Origin: Saccharofermentans sp.
Lineage (GTDB): Bacteria; Bacillota; Clostridia; Saccharofermentanales; Saccharofermentanaceae
Length of the DNA stretch: 64,000 bases
Reading direction: 5' to 3'
Assembly (NCBI GenBank): GCA_024403855.1
Contig: JAKSRC010000007.1
Location: forward strand, 18,531 to 82,530
Part shown: positions 53,037 through 62,219 of the stretch, in pieces
Layout of the letters: each line of letters begins with the position of its first letter
How positions within the stretch are numbered: position 1 is the first letter of the stretch
Made by a program: the position numbers and the translations under genes
Notes under the pieces: model-generated
What the model was told of the DNA's origin: nothing
What the model saw: the letters and a program-made list of their open reading frames with translations, nothing else
Databases searched by the model: none

Positions 53037-53942
53037 TTACTCAATTAATCCGTTTTCTTTCAATATCGTCGGAATCTGGATATGAACATTCTCGGAATAA
53101 GCATCCGGCGGGTAAACATTTCGAATATCTTCCGGATAGTATATAGCTGAAAAATCTTCTACTATCTCTTCTATTTCCTTACCGGCTTTAAAATCATCAA
53201 TGATCAGCTTGGCACTCGCCTCATGGCTAGTACGTGAAGCCTGGATAAAACTCTTCACAGCATCACCTTCAAGCATGCCCTGATGTGGCACCATGTAGAA
53301 ATCAACATCGTATTGGGAACACTTCTCAATCGAACTCATCGTCAACTCGTAGCCAACCAGGAATGCCGGCAAAACGATTCCTTCCTTCGCGAAAAGACCA
53401 ACTGTCTCACATCCGAGCATGAGCTTCTCGTCTGGGAAATAATAACTTACAGAATCACGTGTATGTCCCGGCAAGGAAACGACCACACATTCATTGGAAC
53501 CAAGCTTTAATACCTGACCATCTGTAACAGGAATATCAATGTGAAGACTTTCGACATACTGATACGGTTCTTCAAAGCCGTTAAGCACACGTGCAGCTTC
53601 ATCAAGACGCGTCATCGTGGCACGCGCACCTTCTTTAAGCATTACACGGGCAGCATATTCAAAACCGACAATTTTGCAGTCAGGAAAAGCAACGCTTAAG
53701 TATGCGCTTCCAAAAGCATGATCGTAATGAGAGTGCGTAAGAAGCACATAATCCAGTCCCCTGTCGCCCAATACGGAAACAATATTCTCATAGAGTTTCT
53801 TGCTCGAAAAACCAAAGCCTGAATCGTACAGGAAAGTAACATCGTCATATACGAACAAATATGCATCGCCGCCCCTGACAGGAGTTACGTTATAAACTGT
53901 TGCTTTTCCAATCTTATGTGGAGTATCAAAATTATCAATCAT
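53037..53942 (-). CDS. MBL-fold metallohydrolase (glyoxalase II-like)
   Basis: 301 aa from ATG 53942 (SD AGAGGTGAAG). Metal motif THSHYDHAFG about residues 70-79, then LPGHTRDSVSYYF and a later His in MVPHQGM. The order matches hydrolase-type MBL proteins such as glyoxalase II or quorum-quenching lactonases; the substrate is open. It may share a transcript with the 52210 gene. Confidence 0.87.
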   Translation of the reverse strand: MIDNFDTPHKIGKATVYNVTPVRGGDAYLFVYDDVTFLYDSGFGFSSKKLYENIVSVLGDRGLDYVLLTHSHYDHAFGSAYLSVAFPDCKIVGFEYAARVMLKEGARATMTRLDEAARVLNGFEEPYQYVESLHIDIPVTDGQVLKLGSNECVVVSLPGHTRDSVSYYFPDEKLMLGCETVGLFAKEGIVLPAFLVGYELTMSSIEKCSQYDVDFYMVPHQGMLEGDAVKSFIQASRTSHEASAKLIIDDFKAGKEIEEIVEDFSAIYYPEDIRNVYPPDAYSENVHIQIPTILKENGLIE

Positions 53943-54044
53943 GTTCTTCACCTCTTGCCGTACAGTATTATACATAATCTATCGATTTTGTTGGATAGCC
54001 TGACAGTTCGAGTAATGACAGCTTAATTGATTAAAGCAAATGCA

Positions 54045-55163
54045 TCACAGATTATCATTAAATTCCAAATAAGATTCACCATTATCAAAGGTGTATGCAT
54101 AGATCGTAAAGTTGGAAAGAGCGCCATTGGAATAAGACGCCTTGTCCTTCTTCAAATAGGATGAATAAGCAGATGGCTTATTAACATTCGGATAGTTTAT
54201 GAATACATAAGTAATTCTGTGATTATCTGCATCCAGAAGAGCATATTCATAGGAATAATCGAATCCGTCGCATGCAACATAAGCAGGTAATGAATAGGAT
54301 GAAGCATCGTATTTAACAGCGAGTGTTATATCCTTTATGGTGCATGTAACGCTTCCCAATCTTTCAACTTCAGCTAAATAATCTTCTTCAGAATAAGTTC
54401 CGGAAAGGATCAGGAATCCTTCGGTATCAAACATTCCAACATCAAAACTGCCGTTAAAAGATACATCAGTCATCTTAGTTGTATCTTCCGGGAACAAATA
54501 CAGTCCGGTATCCATATCACTGCCATATTCAGTTACAAAATGAGCTTTGTCATAAGTGGTAACGCTATTTGCCGGCGCCATTTCGTATAAGAAAACAACA
54601 GCAAAAACAACCAGTACCGATATGACATGTAAACATACATATGCACCGGAAACAATCAAAATCCATTTAACGACTTTAAAAGCTTTGGATGATTTCGCAA
54701 CACCATTAGCGTACAAAGCAACCACGAACAAAGTAACGAAAGCTACAAAGGTCATAATAATGCCAATTAATAATGGCAATGTATCAGGTGCACGGAATAA
54801 CATGATCGACTGAACTATAAGTGCCAAAAATAAACTTGTTAATCCGATAATGCTGGTGTTTCGAACCCACCTAGCCTTCTTTTGTTTATCCACATCTACA
54901 TACTCGGAAACTTTTCCAAGTACGTCTCTGGTTTCTTCTGTCATATTCTCACTTTTCCTTTCACCGTCGATAATCTCTCTGATATCGACATCGTATAAAT
55001 CTGCCAACTCTACCAACATAGTAATGTCGGGAAGGTTGTTTCCGGTCTCCCAACGGGATACAGTTCTGCCGGTAGTGTTTAACTTTTCAGCTAACTGTTC
55101 CTGGGTAAAACCTTTTTCTTTTCGAAGTCCTTTTAGGAAACTTCCGACTTTGGTCTGATCCAT
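54045..55163 (-). CDS. XRE regulator with membrane segments
   Basis: 372 aa. Residues 7-65 are a Cro/C1 HTH (FTQEQLAEKLNTTGRTVSRW). Three membrane helices at about 103-123, 127-151 and 165-190 follow. The remaining 180 residues are extracellular or at least soluble and beta-rich. This arrangement suggests a membrane-bound regulator. SD GGAAGGAGG, ten bases before ATG. Target unknown. Confidence 0.8.
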   Translation of the reverse strand: MDQTKVGSFLKGLRKEKGFTQEQLAEKLNTTGRTVSRWETGNNLPDITMLVELADLYDVDIREIIDGERKSENMTEETRDVLGKVSEYVDVDKQKKARWVRNTSIIGLTSLFLALIVQSIMLFRAPDTLPLLIGIIMTFVAFVTLFVVALYANGVAKSSKAFKVVKWILIVSGAYVCLHVISVLVVFAVVFLYEMAPANSVTTYDKAHFVTEYGSDMDTGLYLFPEDTTKMTDVSFNGSFDVGMFDTEGFLILSGTYSEEDYLAEVERLGSVTCTIKDITLAVKYDASSYSLPAYVACDGFDYSYEYALLDADNHRITYVFINYPNVNKPSAYSSYLKKDKASYSNGALSNFTIYAYTFDNGESYLEFNDNL

Positions 55164-55306
55164 TTCAGATGTCCTCCTTCCTCAGAGAGATTATTTCAAG
55201 TCCACAAGATTAACCACGACACAAAGTGAGAAATGCCGTAAAAATCTAATAGACACGGGTGTCTAAATGACTATTTTACTCGTAAACAGGGATAAAAACA
55301 GGTGTT

Positions 55307-57694
55307 TTAAGCAGTTCCCCGCTCATTAACAACAGTCTGAACTCTGTTATTAATGATCCGAACTATTGTATCAATATCTTTCTGTCCTGCGAAATAAGCG
55401 CCCATCTCCTCATAGATGATCTTCTCTACAGAAGTATCAATTGAATTTACTGAAGTAACGCTTTTCGCGATATCGACAACATATTCGACCACAGAACCAT
55501 TAAGTCGATATAAATAGTATTGTGCAAGTTCTGCCTCTCCCATACCATTCTTGACATAGGAATCGTATGAAGCATTCATAACATCGACTGCCCTTTGTGT
55601 CTTATACGTATATGCAGATATATTGACCGGATTGCCATCCTGTTCCTTTTTCTGAACGTCTTCGCTAAGCATCATCTTAATGAATTCCCATGAAGCAGCC
55701 TTCATCTCGTCACTAATGACAGCAGAAATAGCGGCTGAAGACGTAACATATGCGGTAGGACCATCTTTGCCGGTCATGCCGGGATAACCATACATTCCGA
55801 AAGGTTTATGGATATCGTTTGACTGATAAACAATGTCTTCCGGCTTTTTTATGGTTGCATAGATCGGTCCGTCTTTAATCGGATTCATACCTCCGATTAC
55901 AACATAGTCAGAAGTTGCATCTTTGTCTGTTTCCACCGGATCGAAAACATATCTGTTCGCATATTCAGCAAGGGCCTTGAATTCCGGCGTATTGAAGTCG
56001 ACCTTGCCATCTGCCATATAATCGACATACCCTCTGGCGATGCAGTCGACGAAGAAATCAATTTTCGACAATTCAACAGGATTCTTACCATTACAGATCT
56101 GCTTTACAAACTGATTATATTCATCAACAGTAAAACCGATTTTGCCTTCGCCTGCATCAGATTTATAAGCCAGGATGCCACCGATAGAATAAGTAACAGG
56201 CAACTGATAGAGCGAACCATCAGGAGATTTCGCGTTATCGATAATATTGGAAAAATATTTCGACTTATCAATACCTGCATTACCATTGACATATCCGTTC
56301 AGATCTGTAAGAAAATCAGGGTTATTAAGCTGTTTTACAGATGCACCATCCAGGATGACATCCGGACTATTGCCACTCATAATGTCGGTGACCAGCTTAT
56401 TGGCAACATTATTGATCATCTCATTCTTTTTCTCAGCATCTTCGTACCCTGTATAATTCAGATCAGCAAAGCTTACTCTGGCAAAATAATCAGGATTCGT
56501 ACTATTGAACTGAACTATCGCTTCAGCTTCTGAATAAGAAAGCTTATCTGACATCACGTATACATCTAAGATCGTCTTACCTACATTAGGGTTTTTATCA
56601 GCTTTAGTAATGATGTACACGGTGTATTCAGGCAATGTAATCGAGTAATCCTGATCATATGCAAACAGGATCGCCATATTATCATCGTAATAAGCAACAC
56701 TGCCTGTAGATACATAATTCGCATTAATATAAGTGTCGGATAATGAGATTACTGACTCCACTTCAAGTCTACTGTTGATCTTCCAAATTCCCTCAGAATC
56801 AACAGCCATTGCCTTTCCATTCTGCTCAGTCATGAATCGAAACGAACCAAGGTTTTGCATAGTATTTGCAGCGATGGAAAACTCTCCTGTTGATACCTTA
56901 AGTGTTCCTGTCATCTTGCCTTCTTCGCAATAACAAGTCATGACAACAGTATCATCATCCATAGCAAAATACTGGTTGATATCCCAGAAGTGAATTCCTG
57001 TTTTCTTTGCTACATCAACTTTATTAATGATCTCAGCGCCGCGCTTGATCACAAGTTCGTAGTTATTCTCTGTGGCACCATAAACATACATGAAGACGAC
57101 TTCATAATCTCCAATCACGATTGAGTCCACGAGATCCGTATTTACAGTATCGCCCAGATTACAGGTAACACACTCTGCAACTTCTCCCGTCTTAGGATCG
57201 ATCGCAACAGAATAATAACTTGTCATCATCGATCGAGTATCAGTAGCAATTGCGTTAAGTCTTATATTTCCTTTGTACTCGGAAACAGATTTGATCTTAA
57301 AGTTGCTCAAACCTTCAATTCCATCAAGATTGAACTCTTCTATGAATTTGCCATGCATATCATATTTCAGAAGCGAATTAATGATGTTCTGGTCATAGTT
57401 ATAATTCGGATCTTTCATTGCAAGTTTTTCATCGAAGCGTTTCTCACCTGTGACGAGAATATATAGACTGTCTTCGATATAAACCGGTTCATGCATCATG
57501 CCATATAACAATTCAACATCGTCATATGGACTCTCAAGATCAAGCTTTACGGTGTCATACCACAAAGCATCTTCTGATACGTGAACTCCATCATCGGCGT
57601 TCTTCCTTTTGCAACCTGAAAAAAGGCCCACTGAACCAAGCATCAAAACCGATGCCATAGCCAGAGCGGCCACTCTGACATTATTCCTTCCCAT
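55307..57694 (-). CDS. Large lipoprotein with extracellular solute-binding domain
   Basis: 795 aa from ATG 57694 (SD GGGGGAAAA). Signal peptide ends in the lipobox LFSGC. Residues 50-380 look like a beta-propeller-type region (repeats of about 50 residues with strands). From about residue 400 the protein resembles family-1 solute-binding proteins: KLSYSEAEAIVQFNSTNPDY, then DVILDGASVKQLNN, YQLPVTYSIGGILAYKS, and AASWEFIKMMLSEDVQKK. No ABC permease is in the window. The double architecture is unusual. Confidence 0.75.
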   Translation of the reverse strand: MGRNNVRVAALAMASVLMLGSVGLFSGCKRKNADDGVHVSEDALWYDTVKLDLESPYDDVELLYGMMHEPVYIEDSLYILVTGEKRFDEKLAMKDPNYNYDQNIINSLLKYDMHGKFIEEFNLDGIEGLSNFKIKSVSEYKGNIRLNAIATDTRSMMTSYYSVAIDPKTGEVAECVTCNLGDTVNTDLVDSIVIGDYEVVFMYVYGATENNYELVIKRGAEIINKVDVAKKTGIHFWDINQYFAMDDDTVVMTCYCEEGKMTGTLKVSTGEFSIAANTMQNLGSFRFMTEQNGKAMAVDSEGIWKINSRLEVESVISLSDTYINANYVSTGSVAYYDDNMAILFAYDQDYSITLPEYTVYIITKADKNPNVGKTILDVYVMSDKLSYSEAEAIVQFNSTNPDYFARVSFADLNYTGYEDAEKKNEMINNVANKLVTDIMSGNSPDVILDGASVKQLNNPDFLTDLNGYVNGNAGIDKSKYFSNIIDNAKSPDGSLYQLPVTYSIGGILAYKSDAGEGKIGFTVDEYNQFVKQICNGKNPVELSKIDFFVDCIARGYVDYMADGKVDFNTPEFKALAEYANRYVFDPVETDKDATSDYVVIGGMNPIKDGPIYATIKKPEDIVYQSNDIHKPFGMYGYPGMTGKDGPTAYVTSSAAISAVISDEMKAASWEFIKMMLSEDVQKKEQDGNPVNISAYTYKTQRAVDVMNASYDSYVKNGMGEAELAQYYLYRLNGSVVEYVVDIAKSVTSVNSIDTSVEKIIYEEMGAYFAGQKDIDTIVRIINNRVQTVVNERGTA

Positions 57695-57940
57695 AAATTT
57701 TCCCCCATATTGAATTACAAAATTCACTTTTACATTATCAGAGATTCGTAAGAAGAATGAGGAAAAATTGAAGCAGATTTGTATCAGCTACAGCAATTTT
57801 TCGAGCAATAGCAAGGAACACTCATTCTTGTATTTACCATAAACAGCGAATCCGTGAAAAATCAATATTTTCAGGCATTCTCGCTTTTTGTCCATAGTTA
57901 CATCTCTTTTGAATTAACTCTAGTGCAATTAATTTCTTCA

Positions 57941-58300
57941 TTATTGCTTCTGATTTCCGCCCATGCCCCAATTCTCTAAAGGTGGTTCGTTAATTACAAT
58001 AAACACATCAGTTGGCTTAATACTTAGAGATGATACCAGATTCGAAGTTATCATCTCGATAGCCGACTTTTTCTGTTCCTTTGTCCTACCAGGAAATAAA
58101 GATAACTCGATAATCATAAAGTTATCCGTTTTCTCCGGTGATGTTTCAAAATCGCATTTATCAAACTCAATAATTCTCTGGAATCGATCCCAATCCGCGA
58201 TACCCAAAGATGATACGAGACCGTTATGCACGGAGTCTAAAACAAGTTTTTTATATTCAAGGCTTTTGCCTTTTAACATATTGATTTTAACTAATGGCAT
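57941..58300 (-). CDS. Tautomerase family protein
   Basis: 119 aa from ATG 58300, with the catalytic Pro directly after Met (MPLVKINMLKG). SD GGAGGATCAA supports this start. It is about twice the length of 4-oxalocrotonate tautomerase and fits the tautomerase_2 type (ENWGMGG at the end). The substrate is not known. It follows the MATE gene by 20 bp. Confidence 0.85.
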   Translation of the reverse strand: MPLVKINMLKGKSLEYKKLVLDSVHNGLVSSLGIADWDRFQRIIEFDKCDFETSPEKTDNFMIIELSLFPGRTKEQKKSAIEMITSNLVSSLSIKPTDVFIVINEPPLENWGMGGNQKQ

Positions 58301-58320
58301 TTGATCCTCCACATCAATGG

Positions 58321-59655
58321 CTATTTTCGATTTTTGGCTGCTTTCGCACGCGCTTGGAACACGATAAAAAGCACAACTGCCTTGCATATATTATCTGCAA
58401 TCATACAATACCAGACTTCACGAAGACCAAACTTTAATACAGCTACACAAATAAACGTAGAGAGAATTCTTATACCCCACATGCTTATGGTCTCTACTAT
58501 GAAGACTTCACGAGTCTTGCCTTCGCCGTAGAAAAGTCCTTCCATAACAACCATCAAGCCAAAGAAGGGCTCAGTAAAAGCAACTAATCTCAGCGCCATT
58601 GCACCTAATTCTATTACCTCCTCCGACTCGGTGAAAATACTCATCAAAGGTCTCGCAATAACGAAAAGGAACACTCCGCTTATAAGCATCGCAGATACGG
58701 TAATGATAATCGATAGCTTCTGAATGATATCTACCTTGCGCTCATCCTTCTCACCAAGTGCGTTGCCGACAAGAGATGATGTCGCTGTTCTGAAGCCATA
58801 GCCCGGAATATAGAACAACGTCTCAGCTTCAACCGCAATAGAATGTGCCGCAAATACAGTGGTCCCTAAGCTTGAGACCATGCTCGCGAATACCACATAG
58901 CCAAGGCATGACGCCGCACTTCCCGCAAAAGCAGGAACTCCGATCTTATAAATTTCCTTTTGGAGTTCAGAGGATGCGTGTGTGTCCTCTCGCTCCCACC
59001 TAAGTGACTCTTTACCGCGAACCGCAATATACATCGCGATGCCGGACAAAGTGTAACTAATTAATGTTGCGATGGCTGCGCCCTTAACTCCCAAACCAAC
59101 CTTATAGATAAACACCCAGTTAAGACCAGCATTAAGAACATTAGTAAAAAGGTTGATCAGCATTGGCGTCTTAGTGTCCTTTACCGCTCTGATTGAAGTG
59201 GCAAAAACTATCGCCGAAGTTCTGAACAGGAGCGACAAGCTAATAATCGAGAAATACATTGTAGCTTCTGTTCTGACTTCCGGTGACGCATGCATCCAGA
59301 TTGGAATAAACGGACTTAGCACCTCGCAAATCACAGTCAGAACAAGTCCGTAAAGTATCGAGAGCCTTAGTGCTTGTGCAGTGAGTTTTTTGGTTGTTTT
59401 CTCATCGCCTGAACCATTCGCTCTGGCTGTTAATGCCATAATGGCTACACCGATAGCATGCGGCACACATCCGATAAGCCAGTTAATAGTTGTAGTCGTA
59501 CTGACAGCTACAGTCGCCTGCGCACCTAATCTTCCAACCATAGCTGTATCTACATACTGAAGCAGTATGCTCATTATCTCCTCGATAACAGTTGGAATGG
59601 ACAGCAAAAGCAGAGAGGAAAAAACGCTTTTATATGTAGTCTTACGGTAACTCAC
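58321..59655 (-). CDS. MATE-family exporter
   Basis: 444 aa, 12 membrane segments. VDTAMVGRLGAQATVAV in segment 1-2 and the repeated half (AHSIAVEAETLFYIPGYGF) are typical MATE features. It pumps drugs or metabolites in exchange for Na+ or H+. The start is GTG at 59655, with only a weak SD. It is co-transcribed with the tautomerase. Confidence 0.88.
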   Translation of the reverse strand: MSYRKTTYKSVFSSLLLLSIPTVIEEIMSILLQYVDTAMVGRLGAQATVAVSTTTTINWLIGCVPHAIGVAIMALTARANGSGDEKTTKKLTAQALRLSILYGLVLTVICEVLSPFIPIWMHASPEVRTEATMYFSIISLSLLFRTSAIVFATSIRAVKDTKTPMLINLFTNVLNAGLNWVFIYKVGLGVKGAAIATLISYTLSGIAMYIAVRGKESLRWEREDTHASSELQKEIYKIGVPAFAGSAASCLGYVVFASMVSSLGTTVFAAHSIAVEAETLFYIPGYGFRTATSSLVGNALGEKDERKVDIIQKLSIIITVSAMLISGVFLFVIARPLMSIFTESEEVIELGAMALRLVAFTEPFFGLMVVMEGLFYGEGKTREVFIVETISMWGIRILSTFICVAVLKFGLREVWYCMIADNICKAVVLFIVFQARAKAAKNRK

Positions 59656-60018
59656 AATAATTTCACACGCCCTGACAGGTAGACCAATTCATAACTTTGC
59701 AATGTTCCTCTTCTTCGATTACCACTTCAGTCGGACCCATAATCATCCCTAGTCTTCAACCTTCTGACTTCTTTGGGATAAATGTCGTCAGACATTCATG
59801 GCAAGTACATTAGCTTTTATAATAATTCACCATAAGGATACCTACAAGAATCAGAGGAACTATTGTACAACAAATGGCTAACAAATCCCCGTAATATGAA
59901 AAGTGCAATCGCGATCCACACCAGAAGACGAAAATCGCCCCCCGTTTTCGAGAGGCGATTCGTTGTTTCTTATTAGTTGTCTGAGCAAATACTATTCGTC
60001 TAGGAACTCAACCAAAAT
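59656..60018. other. Gene-free stretch between MATE and flavodoxin genes
   Basis: 363 bp. Contains the flavodoxin terminator at 59931-59960. On the minus strand, two short hydrophobic stretches in neighbouring frames (VWIAIALFILRGF, and LAICCTIVPLILVGILMVNY ending at a stop near 59825) could be the remains of a small membrane protein broken by a frameshift. No start codon or SD supports an intact gene, so this is a guess. Confidence 0.35.
59931..59960 (-). terminator. Terminator of the MarR redox operon
   Basis: Minus strand AATCGCC pairs with GGCGATT around 14 bases, then TTTCG. It lies 59 bp after the flavodoxin stop. Confidence 0.55.
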
Positions 60019-60705
60019 TCATTGGAGTTTATCGATCCAATCCTTTATCTCATCATCTGACGTTGTGGCAGCAAATCTCTTGCCTTCGATCCATTTACCA
60101 CTACCTGCATTATTCGCAAGATTTTTTCCACTATTTCCAATACCACTACTTGCTGAAGTGCAGAATGGAATCATAGTTATATCTCCAAAATCATAACTCT
60201 CTACGAAAGTATCCATAATGCGTGGTTCTTCTCCCCACCAAATAGGATATCCAATGTAAATAGTATCGTATCCTTCCAATGATATTGTTTCGCTTTGAAT
60301 CTCAGGACGCACCGATGAATCATTCTGCTCCTTTGAAGTGCGACTTTTCGAATTGCCGTAATCAATATCTGCATCCGTATATTCTTCTGCAGGTTTTATT
60401 TCATAGATATCTGCGTCTGTTGCAGCCGCTATCTTTTCAGCGATACTTTTTGTGTTTCCGGTTACTGAAAAATAAACAACAAGCACTTTCTTTTCTGATG
60501 AAGCAGAAACAGTTTCCTGTGAACTCATATCGCTTTCTTCGACCGCTGTACTTTCTTCGACTGTAGTAGTCACATCTGATACAGTTTCTTTTGTTTCTTC
60601 TACAATTGAGCTTTCAGCTGTAGTGTTATTTTGAGCTACATTCGCACACGCCACCAGGCCCAAAGTCATGAGTGCAATCAGCATTATTGAAATTATCTTC
60701 TTCAT
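60019..60705 (-). CDS. Flavodoxin lipoprotein
   Basis: 228 aa from ATG 60705 (GGAAG upstream). Signal peptide KKIISIMLIALMTLGLVAC with lipobox LVAC. Ser/Thr/Glu-rich linker to about 75, then flavodoxin_4-type domain: VVYFSVTGNTKSIAEKI (FMN phosphate loop), YIGYPIWWGEEP and CTSASSGIGNSG. A membrane-anchored flavodoxin on the outside of the cell. Last gene of the redox operon. Confidence 0.88.
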   Translation of the reverse strand: MKKIISIMLIALMTLGLVACANVAQNNTTAESSIVEETKETVSDVTTTVEESTAVEESDMSSQETVSASSEKKVLVVYFSVTGNTKSIAEKIAAATDADIYEIKPAEEYTDADIDYGNSKSRTSKEQNDSSVRPEIQSETISLEGYDTIYIGYPIWWGEEPRIMDTFVESYDFGDITMIPFCTSASSGIGNSGKNLANNAGSGKWIEGKRFAATTSDDEIKDWIDKLQ

Positions 60706-60716
60706 AACTTCCACGC

Positions 60717-61853
60717 TTATCTTTTCATCTTCTCTGCGAACTTCTTGAGTTCTTCCGGTATATGAATTGTCTGGGGGCATACCTTTTCGCATGCTTTACA
60801 ACCTATACAACACTCAGGATGCTTATCCGCATCTATTGAAGCTAATGCCATAGGAGCAATAAAATCGCCTGCACCGGCAACCATTGCTTCATTGTATAGT
60901 TTGAGAAGGAACGGAATATCAAGTCCCTTGGGGCATTTACTTACGCAGTAATGACAACCTGTACAAGGGACAGTGGTCTTTGCGATCATTTCGTCTGCTA
61001 TTCCAAGTATAAGAGCCATCTCATCTTCATTTAGTGGTTTGTTCTTTTCGTATGTCCCTATATTCGCCTTAAGCTGATCCATATTTGACATTCCAGAAAG
61101 TGTCACCACTACACTGGGAATGGACTGTATGAATCTAAAAGCCCATGCAGGCACATCTTCATCAGGTCTTGCTACTTTAAGTTTTGCTGTTGCTTCGTCA
61201 GAAAGAGTAGCAAGCTGTCCTCCTCTTACCGGTTCCATAACCCAGACAGGAATGTTCCATTTATCAAGAAGTTCAACCTTACCTTTAGCATCCTGGAACT
61301 TATAATCAAAATAATTAAGTTCAATCTGACAAAACTCCATGTCTTTTCCGTAGTTTTCCAGAAATTTCGTCATACAGGCAATATCACCATGAGCAGAGAA
61401 ACCCAGATGCTTAATACGGCCATTTTTCTTCTGTTCCATAAGGTAATCGAAAATACCAAACTCAGGATTCAAATAAGCATCAACGTTCATTTCACAAACA
61501 TTGTGGAACATATAGAAATCGAAATATTCCACCTGGCACTTTTTCAACTGCTCCTCAAAGATTTCCTTAACTTTTGGCATATTTGAAAGGTCGTATCCAG
61601 GGAACTTTGAAGCAAGATAAAAACTACTTCTGTCGTAGTTTTTTAGAATTTCACCAACCACAAGTTCAGACTGGCCGCCATGATAACCATATGCCGTATC
61701 GTAATAATTGATGCCAGATTCCATGCAATATGCAATCATCTTCTTTGAAAGTTCTACATCAATTTTACTGTCATTACCTTCAAGAACGGGAAGTCTCATA
61801 TTTCCCATGCCGAGTGCAGAAAGCTTAATTCCGCAAAATTCGTTATAAATCAT
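60717..61853 (-). CDS. Aldo/keto reductase with C-terminal 2[4Fe-4S] domain
   Basis: 378 aa. The AKR barrel has DTAYGYHGGQSE (catalytic Asp-Tyr region) and GNMRLP at the start. The last 90 residues have two cluster motifs: CTGCHYCVSKCPKG and CCIGCKACEKVCPQ. These ferredoxin-fused AKRs are common in anaerobes. It probably moves electrons between NAD(P)H, a carbonyl and a ferredoxin/flavodoxin. The flavodoxin gene is 11 bp downstream. Confidence 0.92.
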   Translation of the reverse strand: MIYNEFCGIKLSALGMGNMRLPVLEGNDSKIDVELSKKMIAYCMESGINYYDTAYGYHGGQSELVVGEILKNYDRSSFYLASKFPGYDLSNMPKVKEIFEEQLKKCQVEYFDFYMFHNVCEMNVDAYLNPEFGIFDYLMEQKKNGRIKHLGFSAHGDIACMTKFLENYGKDMEFCQIELNYFDYKFQDAKGKVELLDKWNIPVWVMEPVRGGQLATLSDEATAKLKVARPDEDVPAWAFRFIQSIPSVVVTLSGMSNMDQLKANIGTYEKNKPLNEDEMALILGIADEMIAKTTVPCTGCHYCVSKCPKGLDIPFLLKLYNEAMVAGAGDFIAPMALASIDADKHPECCIGCKACEKVCPQTIHIPEELKKFAEKMKR

Positions 61854-61874
61854 TTCGGGTATCTCCTTTTCTAT

Positions 61875-62201
61875 TTATATTTCCCATACTTCTTTTGCCA
61901 GATTAAACACAGCCCAGCCTTTAGGCCAACCCACATAAAAAGCAACATGTGTGATTATTGCAGCAATCTCCTTTTGTGTAACGCCATGTGCTTTTGCATT
62001 CTGCAAATGATACTTGAGAGATGAATCTGTAATCCCTGATGACATCAGAGCTACTACAGTGATGATGCTTCTTGTCTTCACATCTATATCCTGATTATTC
62101 CAATTCTCTCCAAATAGAACATCATCATTATAGTGAGCAAACTCCGGGGCAAATTCACCCAACTGATTTCTACCTGCTGTCTGTACTATCTTTTTCTCCA
62201 T
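61875..62201 (-). CDS. Carboxymuconolactone decarboxylase-like protein
   Basis: 108 aa. CMD/AhpD fold: ENWNNQDIDVKTRSIITVVAL, then HLQNAKAHGVTQKEIAAIITH and YVGWPKGWAVFNLAKEVW (in outline). The CxxC of peroxidase-type AhpD is absent, so a decarboxylase-like or unknown role is likely. 18 bp from the upstream AKR. Confidence 0.88.
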   Translation of the reverse strand: MEKKIVQTAGRNQLGEFAPEFAHYNDDVLFGENWNNQDIDVKTRSIITVVALMSSGITDSSLKYHLQNAKAHGVTQKEIAAIITHVAFYVGWPKGWAVFNLAKEVWEI

Positions 62202-62219
62202 ATACTTTTACCTCAAGAC

